Positions 1 to 11,702 of a stretch of 64,000 bases of DNA are shown here, in pieces. The translations under genes and the position numbers were made by a program. The notes beneath the pieces are model-generated. The model was given only the letters and a program-made list of their open reading frames with translations, had not been told where the DNA came from and did not search any database. Positions within the stretch are counted from its first letter, which is position 1; each line of letters starts with the position of its first letter. Origin of the DNA: Eunapius fragilis (taxonomy: Eukaryota; Porifera; Demospongiae; Spongillida; Spongillidae); NCBI GenBank assembly GCA_963681505.1, contig OY811984.1:6048435-6112434 (forward strand). Direction: 5' to 3'.

Positions 1-640
1 GACAACAATTGTTGCGCGCACTGAAAATAAGACCCGCACCATTATTTTCAAATGGGACTATAATTATCGAGAAAATTGGATTTCAGCGATAATTGGGAGC
101 AAAATTATCGCTGACCAAATTTCCAGTGATTGTACAGCGTAAAACTTTCGCCTGTCCATTGACGGCGTACAATTACAATTGAGATCCGAGACATTCCAGA
201 GAAGAATTTTGAGGACGTGCCAGACCAGTGTAAAAGCTAATTCTACGTATTTCATAATTATTTCGCGGCAACATTTACATACAAGAATTCAGAAGTGTAG
301 TGTCAGGGACTGCTCTTCCTGGACGCAACTCACGCGCCATTGTGCATAAGCCAAGGAAGTGTGGATTTTTAAAATCCTACTCTCGCTATGAAGTGCATAA
401 CTCAATATAACTGGCCGGGTATATGCTATGCATAAATCTATATATGGAAGTGTCCAGCAAAATCACCCTTGTGAAGGACAAAAAAAAGAAAAGACTAATT
501 ACTATGCAGTGCGAAAGAGTATAGAGGACATAGTTGTCTCTTAGAAATGAAATAATTTGAAAACTTGAAGAAAAAAAAGCGCTATAGGTCCCTTTTCGCT
601 GCCTCGATCCCATGGGGTGGCTGCCTGCATTCATTTGTTG
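1..640. other. Left flank, no gene seen
   Basis: No coding segment with homology is visible. The only structure is a MITE-like repeat at about 443-613, annotated separately. The short open frames here have no recognisable domain. Confidence 0.5.
443..613. mobile_element. MITE-like element (GTGTCCAGC / CAGCGAAAAGGGACC ends)
   Basis: The left end carries GTGTCCAGCAAAATCACCC, as at 21165 and, with one change, near 46869. The right end carries GGTCCCTTTTCGCTGCCTCG, shared with the element ending at 22880. The interior has the same A/T-rich stretch (TTTGAAAACTTGAA) as the other copies. No coding capacity is visible. The two ends come from two related end types, so it may be a recombinant copy. 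Boundaries are approximate. Confidence 0.55.
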
Positions 641-647
641 TTCTTAC

Positions 648-1456
648 CTCTGGAAGGGAGCACTGACTGAGCTGCTGTGATCCACCAGTGCCCACTGAGA
701 ACTTCCCCAGTGGAGTACCACTGACAGAGCTTCTGGCTTAGATCAAAGAATCCTCTGAAGACTATACAGTCACGCATGAATCAGTGACTTATTTACCATA
801 GCATAGATAGTTTAGTATGCACTACACTATCTATACTGTGGTCTGAAATATCTTGTAGGGACAGATGCAAATTAACATGCAACGAACCCCTGCGTTCAAT
901 ATACACGATGAATATGCCTTATTTTTCGCTGTTGCCAGGTGTGGCTTTCCGTTGTTGCGAGTCGGTACTAGTCAAAAAATTCCAGCCCCGCCCCCATTCT
1001 TTCATTTTAAAATGCCTGGATGCATATGCAGTGTAGTAACTTATTTAACAACAATAAATAACAGCCTCTTGTAAAATGTACCGTCCTTCTTGTAATTGAT
1101 ATACCGGCTGTTACACAGAAGACGGCGCGGGGACTGAAGATTTACAGTGCCGTTGACTCAATTATAATGATTGAGTACACTTGCGTAAGAATGCTGCTCA
1201 ATCATATGATCATGCGGTGATTTTTACAAGTGATTTTAAAATCATTTGTAACTGAATTAAAAATTGATTCGAGGTCTTTTTTCTGTTTGTGTGCATGCTA
1301 CTTACGTGTATAGGTGTATCCGGGGGTCAGTGTATAGTAAATATTTCCTAACTGATTGTATTGGGGAGAGATGTCCAATACAAAGGGACTGGACTGAAGA
1401 TTCTCAGACATGCCGTTACGTCCCTCCGACAGGCTCGGGGTATAGTCCGCCGGCGT
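648..1456 (-). pseudogene. Decayed Reeler-receptor fragment (exon 1- and exon 2-like pieces)
   Basis: Two pieces match the first two coding exons of the Reeler-EGF genes at 23271 and 31763, on the same strand. The exon-1-like piece (about 1307-1456) keeps the segment around PFVLDIS and NQLGN and a GTAAGT donor. It carries a 10-bp insertion just after the YPE codons, which shifts frame, and I see no matching signal peptide upstream. The exon-2-like piece (about 648-755) keeps its GTAAGA donor but has an extra T before the QAR codons and, in the ancestral frame, a TAA stop there. The pieces are only about 550 bp apart, against 2.4-3.1 kb in the intact genes. No exon 3-8 homologues lie in bases 1-647. 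The fragment sits just 3' of CLPTM1L. Confidence 0.72.
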
Positions 1457-1603
1457 GCCTCATATTGAGAGCTGATGCTCTAACTCTAAAGGCTGATACA
1501 GCAATGTTTAATTCAGTGTTGGCGTTTGCTGCTAGCTTAATTCAACAGTATGGCATTTAATAAAGATGTGACTATACAGCCATGCCTCATACAGATCTGA
1601 TAG

Positions 1604-4600
1604 CTACTTATCCTTCTTGGCTTCAGTTGCAGCTTTTCTATCATCTTCAAAAGACTCCCCAAACTCATTTACACGTGTCTTATCAACAGGATACAGCCTG
1701 TGGGTGTGGAAATGTATTTCATGTACAATTAAGTAAGTGCTCCCTTATGGATAGTAATTATGAACTAACTAATAATAGAGTTAGTGAGACACACCATTTG
1801 TGTTTGTGTATTAAAAGGGATGTTAATTAATGAACTTAAATAAAAAATAAAAACTCAATTATAATGACACACCATTTGTGTTTGTGTAAGTGTGTATGAG
1901 CCCATACTGAGGAAGCCTACTTTTGAATCACTTGCTAAGCCCATACTGAGGAATGACACACCATTTGTGTTTGTGTATGTGTGTATGAGCCCATACTGAG
2001 GAAGCCTACTTTTGAATCGCTTGCTAAGCCCATACTGAGGAAGGTATGCATGAGGTGGCAGATATTTACTGCAAATGCTGTTGTCATTTCTACCCCAGTG
2101 TGATTTGAACCACTGACCTTGCGCTGTGAATTACACCGATGCAACCATTATGCCAATCTGACCACCCCCTACCCCCAGTTCATATTCTGTCAGTTTTCAT
2201 TGCCGGCTTGATCTTGTTTAAGGGTATTACCATCAATGGGTCTTGATTTGCATTTCGACACTAATGAGCTTCAAGTGGTGATAAGGTCTCGGACTTCTAA
2301 GATTTTGAGTTTCTGCCTGTTATTTTGAGATGTACCATATCCTCCCCAACTACTCCACACCCTCCCCAACTTCTCCGCACACTTCCCAACTTCTCCACAC
2401 CCTTCCCAATTTCTCCACACCCTTCCCAACACCTCCAAACCCTCCCCAACTACTCCATACCCTCCCCAACTACTCCATACCCTCCCCAACACCTCCATAC
2501 CCTCCCCAACACCTCATACCCTCCCCAACACCTCCATACCCTCCCCAACACCTCCATACCCTCTCCAACACCTCCACACCATCCCAACACCTCCATACCC
2601 TCCCCAACACGCCCATACCCTCCCCAACACGCCCATACCCTCCCCAACACGCCCATACCCTCCCCAACACCTCATACCTTCCCCAACACCTCCATACCTT
2701 CCCCAACACCTCCATACTCTCCCCAACACCTCCATACCTTCCCCAACACCTCCATACCCTCCCCAACACCTCCATACCCTCCCCAACACGCCCATACCCT
2801 CCCCAACACCTCCATACCCTCCCCAACACCTCCATACCCTCCCCAACCAACACCTCCATACCCTCTCCAACACCTCCACACCATCCCAACACCTCCATAC
2901 CCTCCCCAACACGCCCATACCCTCCCCAACACGCCCATACCGTCCCCAACACCTCCATACCCTCCCCAACACCTCCATACCTTCCCCAACACCTCCATAC
3001 CTTCCCCAACACCTCCATACCCTCCCCAACACCTCCATACCCTCCCCAACCAACACCTCCATACCCTCTCCAACACCTCCACACCATCCCAACACCTCCA
3101 TACCCTCCCCAACACGCCCATACCCTCCCCAACACCTCCATACCCTCCCCAACACCTCCATACCTTCCCCAACACCTCCATACCCTCCCCAACACCTCCA
3201 TACCCTCCCCAACACCTCCATACCCTCCCCAACACCTCCATACCCTCCCCAACACCTCCATACCCTCCCCAACACCTCCATACCCTCTCCAACACCTCCA
3301 TACCCTCTCCAACACCTCCACACCATCCCAACACCTCCATACCCTCCATACCACCTTCTGCAATTGACCCCTCCATACTTACCATCTCTGATACAGGTAT
3401 ACAAGGAAGACCAAATCATCCCGAAATACAGCAATGCGATGGGACGTTGGCATGACAATCAGGAATGCAAACACGTCATCGATAAACGTATTGAAAGCCT
3501 TAAGGTATGAAGAAACCATAGGGTTAAAACATCAGACAATGCAGACAGGATGCTAACTTTGTACATAAAAGCCCTCCAGGGAAGATGAGCAACAGACTTC
3601 ATCTTTGGTCACATGTTAGGTATGGAGAATGAATGAAGAGAGGAGGAGGTGGTGGTGGAGGAGGAGGAGGGGCAAGAGACGGAGGAGGTGGGGGAGGAGG
3701 GAGAAGGGAGGACATAGTTAACAATGAGTATGGAGTACGAAGAGGAGGGGGAAGGGGAGGAAAAGATGGTTCAAATGCAGACGTCGTCATTTCTTCTATA
3801 CAACACCTTATAATTCACAAAAAGCTGTGGGAGCATGAAGATGAAGCCAAATGCGTAAACACCTACACACATCCACCAAAGAATGAAAAAAACCACATCA
3901 TATGGGGAGCCAATATATCTGGCCGTGGGCTCCTAACCGTTGACTAGCATATGAATGATCCATGAGTACCAGCTGCAGACAGTGAAGGAATGCCGTAAGT
4001 GAAAGCAGTAACACTACACCAGTATACTCCAACATGCACTGCTGGAGCCATGGATGATAAGGTTAGCTGTGTAACGTTATTCCAGGCCTTCCCCAAGTAG
4101 GACCCACTGCTGACCTCTTGAACGAGGAGTAGAAGAGAGAGTACACCCCTCCCACCAGCACAAGAGGGTAGAGTGCGTAAGAGAGATACTTCATGGCTTG
4201 GGAGTCATACTGCTCTGTCTCCTGTTCTACCTTGAGGAGCTCACCCAGCTTAGGGAGGGGGGGGGGAGGAGGGAGGGAAGGAGGGAGGAGGGGGAGGGAG
4301 GGAAGGAGGGAAGGAGGAGGGAGGGAGGGAGAGGAGAGAGATGCAGTGTAAGGAGATGGAAGGCAATATGGGGGGAGGGGAACTCTCAAATGAGTGAGGC
4401 TCAAAGGAAGGTAGGAGGAATTGGAATGATAAGGTGGTAGTCACTAAGTCATATCCCCAACTTTTAGAGACAGCAAACTACGTGCAGGTATTCATGGGTG
4501 GTGGGGGGAGGGAGGGGGGGGGAGGGGGTGAAAATGCATTCTCCTGGTGCATGGAGCAGAGATGTGATCTAGCCTCGCTAGTACAGTGCGTAATTATTCT

Positions 4601-7600
4601 AAATGGTTATAGCACAACGCTGTGTTTACCATCTGTGTAATGCAAACGATGGTTAATGATGACGTTACGGTCACGTTAAAACCTGGTCGTGTAGATATTG
4701 TCACCAACCTTGATTCGTGGTATAATACCATTCCAGTGAAGCTGAATCTTAAGAGCCTTTCGCACTTTCCAAAACTGAAGGTGATTCAATATTCAGCACA
4801 ATATAATGCCTGTATGTATGTACATGTATATGACCGTACATATGTATGGCACACGTGTATGCATGGTACACATGTGCATACATATGTAAGGTACACGTGT
4901 GCACACATATGTACGGTACACGTGTGCATAAATATGTATGGTACACATGTGCATACATATGTACGGTACACGTGTGCACACATATGTACGGTACACGTGT
5001 GCACACATATGTACGGTACACGTGTGCATACATATGTACGGTACACGTGTGCATACATATGTATGGTACACATGTCCATACATATGTACGGTACACATGT
5101 GCATACATATGTACGGTACACGTGTGCACACATATGTACGGTACACGTGTGCACACATATGTACGGTACACGTGTGCATACATATGTACGGTACACGTGT
5201 GCATACATATGACATATGTACAGTACACGTGTGCATACATATGTACGGTACACGTGTGCATAAATATGTACGGTACACATGTGCATACATATGTACGGTA
5301 CACGTGTGCACACATATGTACGGTACACGTGTGCACACATATGTACGGTACACGTGTGCATACATATGTACGGTACACGTGTGCATACATATGACATATG
5401 TACAGTACACGTGTGCATACATATGTACGGTACACGTGTGCATACATATGTACGGTACACGTGTGCATACATATGTACGGTACACGTGTGCATACATATG
5501 TACGGTACACATGTGCATACATATGTACGGTACACATGTGCATACATATGTACGGTACACGTGTGCACACATCTGTACGGTACACGTGTGCACACATATG
5601 TACGGTACAGGTGTGCACACATCTGTACGGTACACGTGTGCACACATCTGTACGGTACAGGTGAGCATACATATGTACGGTACAGGTGTGCACACATCTG
5701 TACGGTACACGTGTGCACACATCTGTACGGTACAGGTGAGCATACATATGTACGGTACAGGTGTGCATACATTAGCTACCTCAATGACAGTAGCCACACC
5801 AGCAGGGGCCAACACCAGAAGGCTTGTTTTCTCATCCATCAGGTAAAGAAAGATCACAGCTTGACTGAAGCAGCGCCAGAGGACTGCAAAGATTATGTAG
5901 GCGTGATTATGGAGGTGTATGGGTATGTATGTGTGCGTGCATGATTATGGAGGTGTGTGGGTGTGTGAGTGTGTGCATGATTATGGAGGTGTGTGGTGTG
6001 TGAGGTGTGAGTGTGTGCATGATTATGGAGGTATGTGGGTGTGTAAGTGTGCATGATTATGGAGGTGTATGGGTATGTGTGTGTGCATGATTATGGAGGT
6101 ATGTGGGTGTGTGAGTGTGCATGATTATGGAGGTGTGCGTTGTGTGCATGAATATTGGGGTATGTGGGTGTGTGTGTGTGCATGATTATGGAGGTATGTG
6201 GGTGTGTGAGTGTGGTGTGTGCATGGTTATGGAGGTGTATAAATAACCACACCTGCCCTTGTTGAGAGCCCAACCATGTTGCGTCTTTTTCTCCAGTAGC
6301 TAATGTCATTTTTGAAGGCCAAGAAATCAAACAGTAGCTGGAGAGACAATGATAAGAAAGGGGGTGGAGCAATTGGAGGAGGGGAGGAAGGGAGGAGGGG
6401 AGGAAGGGAGGATGATGAAGGTGTGATGCAAAGCACAAATGGTGACCTTTTTCACCCACATGGAAAGTTGAGACAAATACAGTGAGACCAAGAAGGTAGG
6501 GACTGCCCAGGAAGATACCCTTGATATCATCAAACTCCCGGTCCGAGAACCCTGGGGACTCGACAGACACATATGCAGTATATCAACCAGCTAGTCACAA
6601 TTCCTATGCTCCCCAGCTGAACTATCCTCACAAGTCATCCTGTAGTGCACGCCCTTAATGTGACTTAGCGGCTGGGGGAGGCTTAACCAGGCCATTTGTT
6701 GTACAGACAGAACACACCTACTTATATAAACCCACAATCTAAGCACGCACTCCCCTTGACAGACACACACTCCACTTCACCAGTTCACTGATGCACACTC
6801 CAATTCACCCCTTTCACAAACACCTAGTCCTCTTCACAAACACTCAGTCTCTTCACATATACACACCCTTCACAAACACACACTCTCTTCACCAACACAT
6901 ACTCTTCTTCACACACACACTCCTATTCACACCTAATGTCTCCATCTGCTTCATAGCATTACTGAAGACAAGCCATAGCCTCAGCTGTCCAATGCCCACA
7001 GGATTATAGGAGACCTCCAATGGCATCTCCTTTGATAAAGGGAACTGGCACAGAGAAAATGGTAACACACGCACACCTCATCCCCCCTCCCCACCTTCAG
7101 GTCTGCAGTGGTGGTCTTCATGCGGTCCACATACAGTATTGGGAGGTACTGAGACGTGCCTGGGACAAGGCTAAGATAGGAGATAGGCAAATGAAGAAAG
7201 AAGAGCTGAAAAAAAAAAAGGTGTGGGGGGGGGGGCAGGGGTAATTGGAAGAGAACCTTACAAGATAGACCTCCAAAGGTCCCCAGGAAGCAACATCCTA
7301 TCAAACTTCCAGTCCTCTGAGAGGCTATGGATGCTGAGAGTAGGGATCCAGTGCGTCATAGGCTGCCCCTGGCTGGAGTTCTGGTCACAACAAGAGAACA
7401 GTGCGTGCTGTCAATATCTGCTGGATATGCGGGCTATGTGTGCTGTCAATATCTGCTGGATATGCGGGCTATGTGTGCTGTCAATATCTGCTGGATATGC
7501 GGGCTATGTGTGCTGTCAATATCTGCTGGATATGCGGGCTATGCGTGCTGTCAATATCTGCTGGATATGCGGGCTATGTGTGCTGTCAATATCTGCTGGA

Positions 7601-9289
7601 TATGCGGGCTATGTGTGCTGTCAATATCTGCTGGATATGCGGGCTATGTGTGCTGTCAATATCTGCTGGATATGCGGGCTATGTTCCAACTACAACAACA
7701 CAACATTCAGTAAACAATAACTAATATGTCCTTGAAGCACTTTTGAAAGTCTCATGACCCAAAATTTCTATTTCCAGAATGGATTGGCATAACACTGTAA
7801 GTTCTGGTGATTTTGCAGGTGACAATCAAGAGGCACAGTCCCATGTCAAGAGGCACAGTCCCATGTCAAGAGGCACAGTCCCATGTCAAGAGGCACAGTC
7901 CCATGTCAAGAGACACAGTCCCACGTCTCAGAGCTAATAAATACATGTATTGAGGCCAAGGCGTTGCTTGAATAATACTGATGATTTGGTTTCACTGTTT
8001 TTATTGAGTAATCGTACACTGTGGGTAAGTTTATTACTCACATGTGCACTGCGCTGATCCCCCTCCCCCCCCCCCCCCCCCCCCACCAATCTCTGGGTGC
8101 ACATGCATATGCAATGTTGGTGTGTGGTGAAGAACTGTATATAGGGCCATTATCACATGCGATTCCAACCAAACACTGAGAGTGTGGGTACACAGGGAGT
8201 GTGCATGGAACAGCCAGGGTTGAATTTTGGCAGCTTGATCCAATAGACCTGGCACACACATTCCATATCCACCTCCTGCAGTACTTAACCCATAGTGTTC
8301 TAAGTATATCCTAATCAGTTTAACACGCGGTTTACGACAGATGCGGGGAAATATTGGGGAATATATAATATTCATAATTCCCTCCTATAGATTTTTTTCT
8401 AAGCTAAACATGTTTAATAATACTCCAATCATTATAGATGAAATTGGAAAAATAATGAATCAGCAGGCATATACAATTGTCGTATTGTAACCTTTAAAAG
8501 CCAGCTCATTATAGTTTTAACGATGTGCCTCAGCATTCAAGGTACAGTTCCGATATACACTATAGCCTATACTTAATAAATGGATGCAAAAGCGAATGTT
8601 ATAAGAAACAATTTTATACACCGAAAACCAATACAGTGGTATAAGTAGTGCGATCGATCAGGAATTACACAGAAAAACAAAGGGCACATGGCGCAGCATG
8701 TTTGCGGAATTGTCCGACAATACGAGCCTGTATATAACTCCATAGGGCAGTCGCAAATGCGTACTGAGTTTTAAATATGAAAAACTGCAAAAATGATCAT
8801 TCAAACGACTAGGAGGGAATTATTCCCCAAAATAATCAAGATTTCCCCGCGTCTGTCGTAAACCGCGGGTTAAAGACTATAAACCACTATGTCAAAACAA
8901 TTGGGTGTCCCCCAATAGGTGCAGCAGCTTGTATGGCTCTACTTTACCTGGTTCTCTCCCGAGAGCAGGTTGAATGCCGTAATCTCTGGCACCGAATACC
9001 GCGTCATGGGAACAGAGGCAGCTGCCACATACTGCTGGTTTTGTAGTGGGGACTTTCCCTTGGGCCCTAGATACACATGGGCATAAAGAGTACCATTCTG
9101 AAGAACCTTTGAAGAAAGTGTCACATTGAGTTGCCTATGAGAGAAGGAAAACTTTAACGCTAGATTAAAATGCCACATGCATATGTGTGTGTTTGTGTGC
9201 GTGTGTGCATGTGTTTGTGTGTGCATGTGTGTGTGCATGTGTTTGTGTGTGCATGTGTGTGTGTGCATGTGTGTGTGTGTGTGTGTGTG

Positions 9290-9338
<49 letters not shown>

Positions 9339-9765
9339 CTGTCACCAACAGCCATTATATAATTCATACCTACGACCAAGGTCAATTCAATCACACGTGC
9401 GTACACAGATAGGTCGGCTTGCAGCTACGCACTTACTCGGTGAAATTATCATATCGACGCAGCGATTTGCGGAGCAGAAGATCCATTTCCCTCTGGTGAT
9501 AGTTGGGTGCCAGTTTATGCGATGCATACACCCAGAGCTAAAGGAAGGAATTAAGAGCAAGTGCATCTAAGGTTAGTTGTTTATTTATTTATTTTACCTC
9601 CAGTTCCCGCGCGTTTTCATAAGCCGGAACCAGACATTGCTGGTTCCCGTTCGAGCTGCACTGACTGGGGTTCAATATCGAATAAATGTTGTAGCAGCTG
9701 TAGCAAAGAAACCCGATCAGAATAACAGTAACCAGCTGAGAGAATGAGATGGATAACAGCCCCAT
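1604..9765 (-). CDS. clptm1l: CLPTM1L-like multipass ER membrane protein (lipid scramblase family)
   Basis: The family (CLPTM1/CLPTM1L) consists of multipass ER proteins; CLPTM1L is known as a scramblase for an early GPI-anchor intermediate. Sixteen exons join in frame to 529 aa (human protein about 538): 9765-9598, 9537-9437, 9134-8948, 7380-7262, 7170-7095, 7044-6933, 6551-6460, 6337-6253, 5883-5780, 4774-4709, 4248-4115, 3972-3938, 3862-3807, 3602-3558, 3498-3383, 1697-1604. Exon 1 encodes an N-terminal membrane anchor (SQLVTVILIGFLCYSCY). Exon 3 has the luminal NGTLYAHVYL segment. Family signatures include LLFDFLAFKNDIS, DEKTSLLVLAPAG, SQAMKYLSYALYPL, QLFVNYK, KSVAHLPW, NTFIDDVFAF and the C-terminal LYPVDKTRVNEFGE. 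The acceptor of exon 5 (7170) is the least certain, chosen to keep frame. Introns 3, 8, 9 and 15 are swollen by repeats. Confidence 0.95.
2330..3358. repeat. 20-bp minisatellite in last intron of CLPTM1L
   Basis: About 50 tandem copies of a 20-bp unit, consensus CCATACCCTCCCCAACACCT, with scattered length and base variants. The plus strand is almost free of G. The sense (minus) strand is therefore G-rich, with GGGGAGGG in each unit, so the pre-mRNA could form G-quadruplexes. It lies wholly within the intron between the exons ending at 3383 and starting at 1697. Confidence 0.95.
3630..3760. repeat. Purine-rich GGA/GGT low-complexity tract
   Basis: Irregular GGA/GGT repeats in the CLPTM1L intron between the exons at 3807-3862 and 3558-3602. 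Similar GGGA-rich tracts occur at 4250-4335, 4497-4530 and 6359-6415 in other introns of the gene. Glycine- or proline-rich frames across them are not coding. Confidence 0.8.
4855..5770. repeat. 25-bp satellite rich in CACGTG and CATATG, CLPTM1L intron 9
   Basis: About 36 head-to-tail copies of a 25-bp unit, near GTACGGTACACGTGTGCATACATAT. The unit is built from overlapping short palindromes (GTAC, CATATG, ACACGTGT) and alternating purine-pyrimidine steps, features favouring cruciform or Z-DNA. Many units carry the E-box core CACGTG. The right end (from about 5570) has drifted variants (ATCTG, ACAGGTG). A partial CATATGACATATG junction repeats at about 5208 and 5390, so a block of about 180 bp was itself duplicated. 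Confidence 0.93.
5900..6240. repeat. Degenerate GTGTG / TGATTATGGAGG repeat, CLPTM1L intron 8
   Basis: About ten irregular units containing GCATGATTATGGAGGTGT followed by a GT-rich stretch of variable length. It occupies the intron between the exons at 6253-6337 and 5780-5883. Confidence 0.85.
7404..7684. repeat. 35-bp minisatellite, 8 near-identical copies, CLPTM1L intron 3
   Basis: Eight tandem copies of a 35-bp unit containing GCTGTCAATATCTGCTGGAT, almost without divergence, so recently amplified. The array begins about 20 bp from the acceptor of the exon at 7380, close to the branch-point region of that intron. Confidence 0.93.
7827..7926. repeat. 20-bp tandem repeat, 5 copies
   Basis: Five copies of CAAGAGGCACAGTCCCATGT with one or two changes in the last copy, in CLPTM1L intron 3. 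Confidence 0.93.
8324..8869. mobile_element. piggyBac-type MITE with TTAA target duplication
   Basis: A 546-bp non-coding element flanked on both sides by TTAA (8320-8323 and 8870-8873). Its ends are inverted repeats of about 65 bp, starting CACGCGGTTTACGACAGA on the left and CCCGCGGTTTACGACAGA on the right when read inward. The next 40 bp, including TTCCCTCCTA, are also inverted copies. TTAA duplication is the hallmark of the piggyBac superfamily. No transposase frame is present, so it would move only with help from an autonomous relative. Confidence 0.85.
9181..9340. repeat. (GT)n microsatellite
   Basis: GT repeat with GCATGT and TTTGT interruptions in the CLPTM1L intron between the exons at 9437-9537 and 8948-9134. 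Confidence 0.95.
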
Positions 9766-11702
9766 CTTTGCCTAATTATTTGGGTAATTAGAACTTGTGG
9801 CACATTTAATAGTCCCACAGCACGTGAAATACCTAGCGGTGATGTAATCCATCCGCTGCTGTGGCTATTAGTGGGCACCGAGCGTGCGTTGAGTTAACCT
9901 GGTCGTGCACCTGGACGACTCTAGGACAAGGGCATAGACAAAGAGTGGGGGAGGGGAGGGGGGAAGGCTATGGCTCCCAGATTTTTCCGCGATCATGAAT
10001 GATATCATTACAGTTCATAGGCTTTGCTCTTTTATTTATTCTTAAAAAAAAGATGTAAAATCGCTTTCTATATTTGTAGCGAGATGTGGATTCATAAGGT
10101 TCGCATCAAAATGAATCTAATTAGTGGTTAAGTTAGTCCACCCCCAGCCTGTTGTTATTAGTACATGTACATGTACCGTAAAAGCTGTGACCAACATGTA
10201 TCAATTTATATTGTATGTAGAATAAGGCAGATTTAAATACGGAGTAGTCACGTAAGACAAGAGAAAGGTCTATAACATTTTTTTGCGCATACATTTTCCA
10301 CAGGAGGAGAAGAAACCAACGATTGAAGGCAAGGCAACCGTTCCACTGGCCTATAAGTATTACTATTGATCAGTTATATCAGGTATGGGATTTCAAAACT
10401 TATATTTGATGAGCATAGAGATCCATAAGCAATGGCTGCTGCTTACAAGACAGCTAGCCCGAAACATTTTTTTTTGCTACACATAGCTGATTTTATGTCA
10501 CTATGTAGTTCATTAAAAAGGAAGTTATAAAAATGAGGTCAATGTTGATGCAAAGAATAGCCAAGGAGACATTTTAACCTTGAGAATAAGAATGCCATTT
10601 ACTGTTTGAATACCATTATGTCTATCGCACTCCACCAAACTCCCTGCCAGCATTAGTATTTACCCCATGGCTGTAGTGCAGTTGCTATTGATGATTTTAC
10701 ATGGAGTAGAGGTACTTTGAAATACTGGAACATAGTTAAAAGTTAAAGATAAGTGCCTGTGGGTTGTGGGGTGGCAGGAAGGAGCTGCATATTGGTTACC
10801 CTTTGTCAGTGAAATATCGTCCTTCCAGACCCTACATAGCTGCTAATTGGATGGAGCCATCTAAACCATTCTTCAACTTGACAACCTGCCCCTTCTCCCT
10901 CATCCTTGTGAACCAACCCCCCCCCCCCTACCCCTGTCCATGGTAACCATATTATCCCCTTCCTACAAATTGTCACCTGTCCCCACCTCTCCTCCACCTC
11001 TGAGAGACCTGAATACCTGAATCATGTGCACATGTGGATGTTAAAGGATATCAAGTGTTCAAAGGTACCTCCTCTGTTGTGTTTGTCAGCAAGCTGGGTA
11101 TTACAATTATAGATTATGGCGATCACCTGACACAGCCCAGCATTGAATCTCTTGAATTTTGATATTCGTCATGTGCTTCAAAATAGCAAGCCACTATGCC
11201 CATCTTCGTTCACTTGCTAACCTAAGTCACGACACGTGCAGAGACTTCCAGCTAATAACCTTTACATTGAGATTTTAGGTCCTCTTTTCTGCAATATAGT
11301 TGAACCCATATTGGAACTCCCTCCTCTAACATAGCTGTCACTGCATGTTAAACATGTTTGTCATTAAAGTTCTGCCTTTCTAACGTAGATATCTCAACTT
11401 AATAGGCAGTATTTAAGTGATTACTGGCTTTTCTTGTATTTGGTACGTATTTATGCAATCAACCATGCCCATTGGCAAACTACAAATTCTTATCATAAAA
11501 ACCCTTCATAGGTTAGCTGCTAAGTGCTCATGTCCACGGCATCCATAACCATCTTAACATATACCACGACAATCCCAATATTGGGTTCCTCTGAAGTGCC
11601 TACAGCATATACAATCAGTACACCTTCTAATGAGCATAGTATATACAAATAACACTGTAAACATAAACTACTAAACGCCCCGTACATAGTTCAGTGCCAA
11701 CA
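9766..11702. other. Intergenic: CLPTM1L upstream region and gene A 3' flank
   Basis: No coding exon was recognised. About 11510-11702 resembles 23835-23976 downstream of gene B (shared GTTAGCTGCTAAGTGC-like, ACACCTTCT and GAGCATAG blocks), so the 3' UTR and flank were copied with the gene. The CLPTM1L promoter should lie just above 9765. Short frames at 10764-10997 are unsupported. Confidence 0.6.

Noticed and set aside
865-1560. Plus-strand frames of 69 and 98 aa
   Set aside because: The second is the antisense of the decayed Reeler exon; the first has no support.
2325-3458. Long Pro/Thr- or Val/Gly/Trp-rich open frames of 300-376 aa on both strands
   Set aside because: They are all translations of the 20-bp minisatellite in a CLPTM1L intron. 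All frames are open because the unit lacks stops.
4622-5857. Open frames of 180-354 aa rich in Cys, Tyr, Val and His
   Set aside because: Products of the 25-bp satellite read in every frame. Only the CLPTM1L exons at 4709-4774 and 5780-5883 at its edges are real.
7223-7724. Frames of 107-165 aa rich in Cys/Tyr/Leu
   Set aside because: Translation of the 35-bp repeat next to CLPTM1L exon 4, on the wrong strand.
10764-10997. Short frames around the poly-C stretch upstream of CLPTM1L
   Set aside because: Under 65 aa, no motif, and they overlap on opposite strands.
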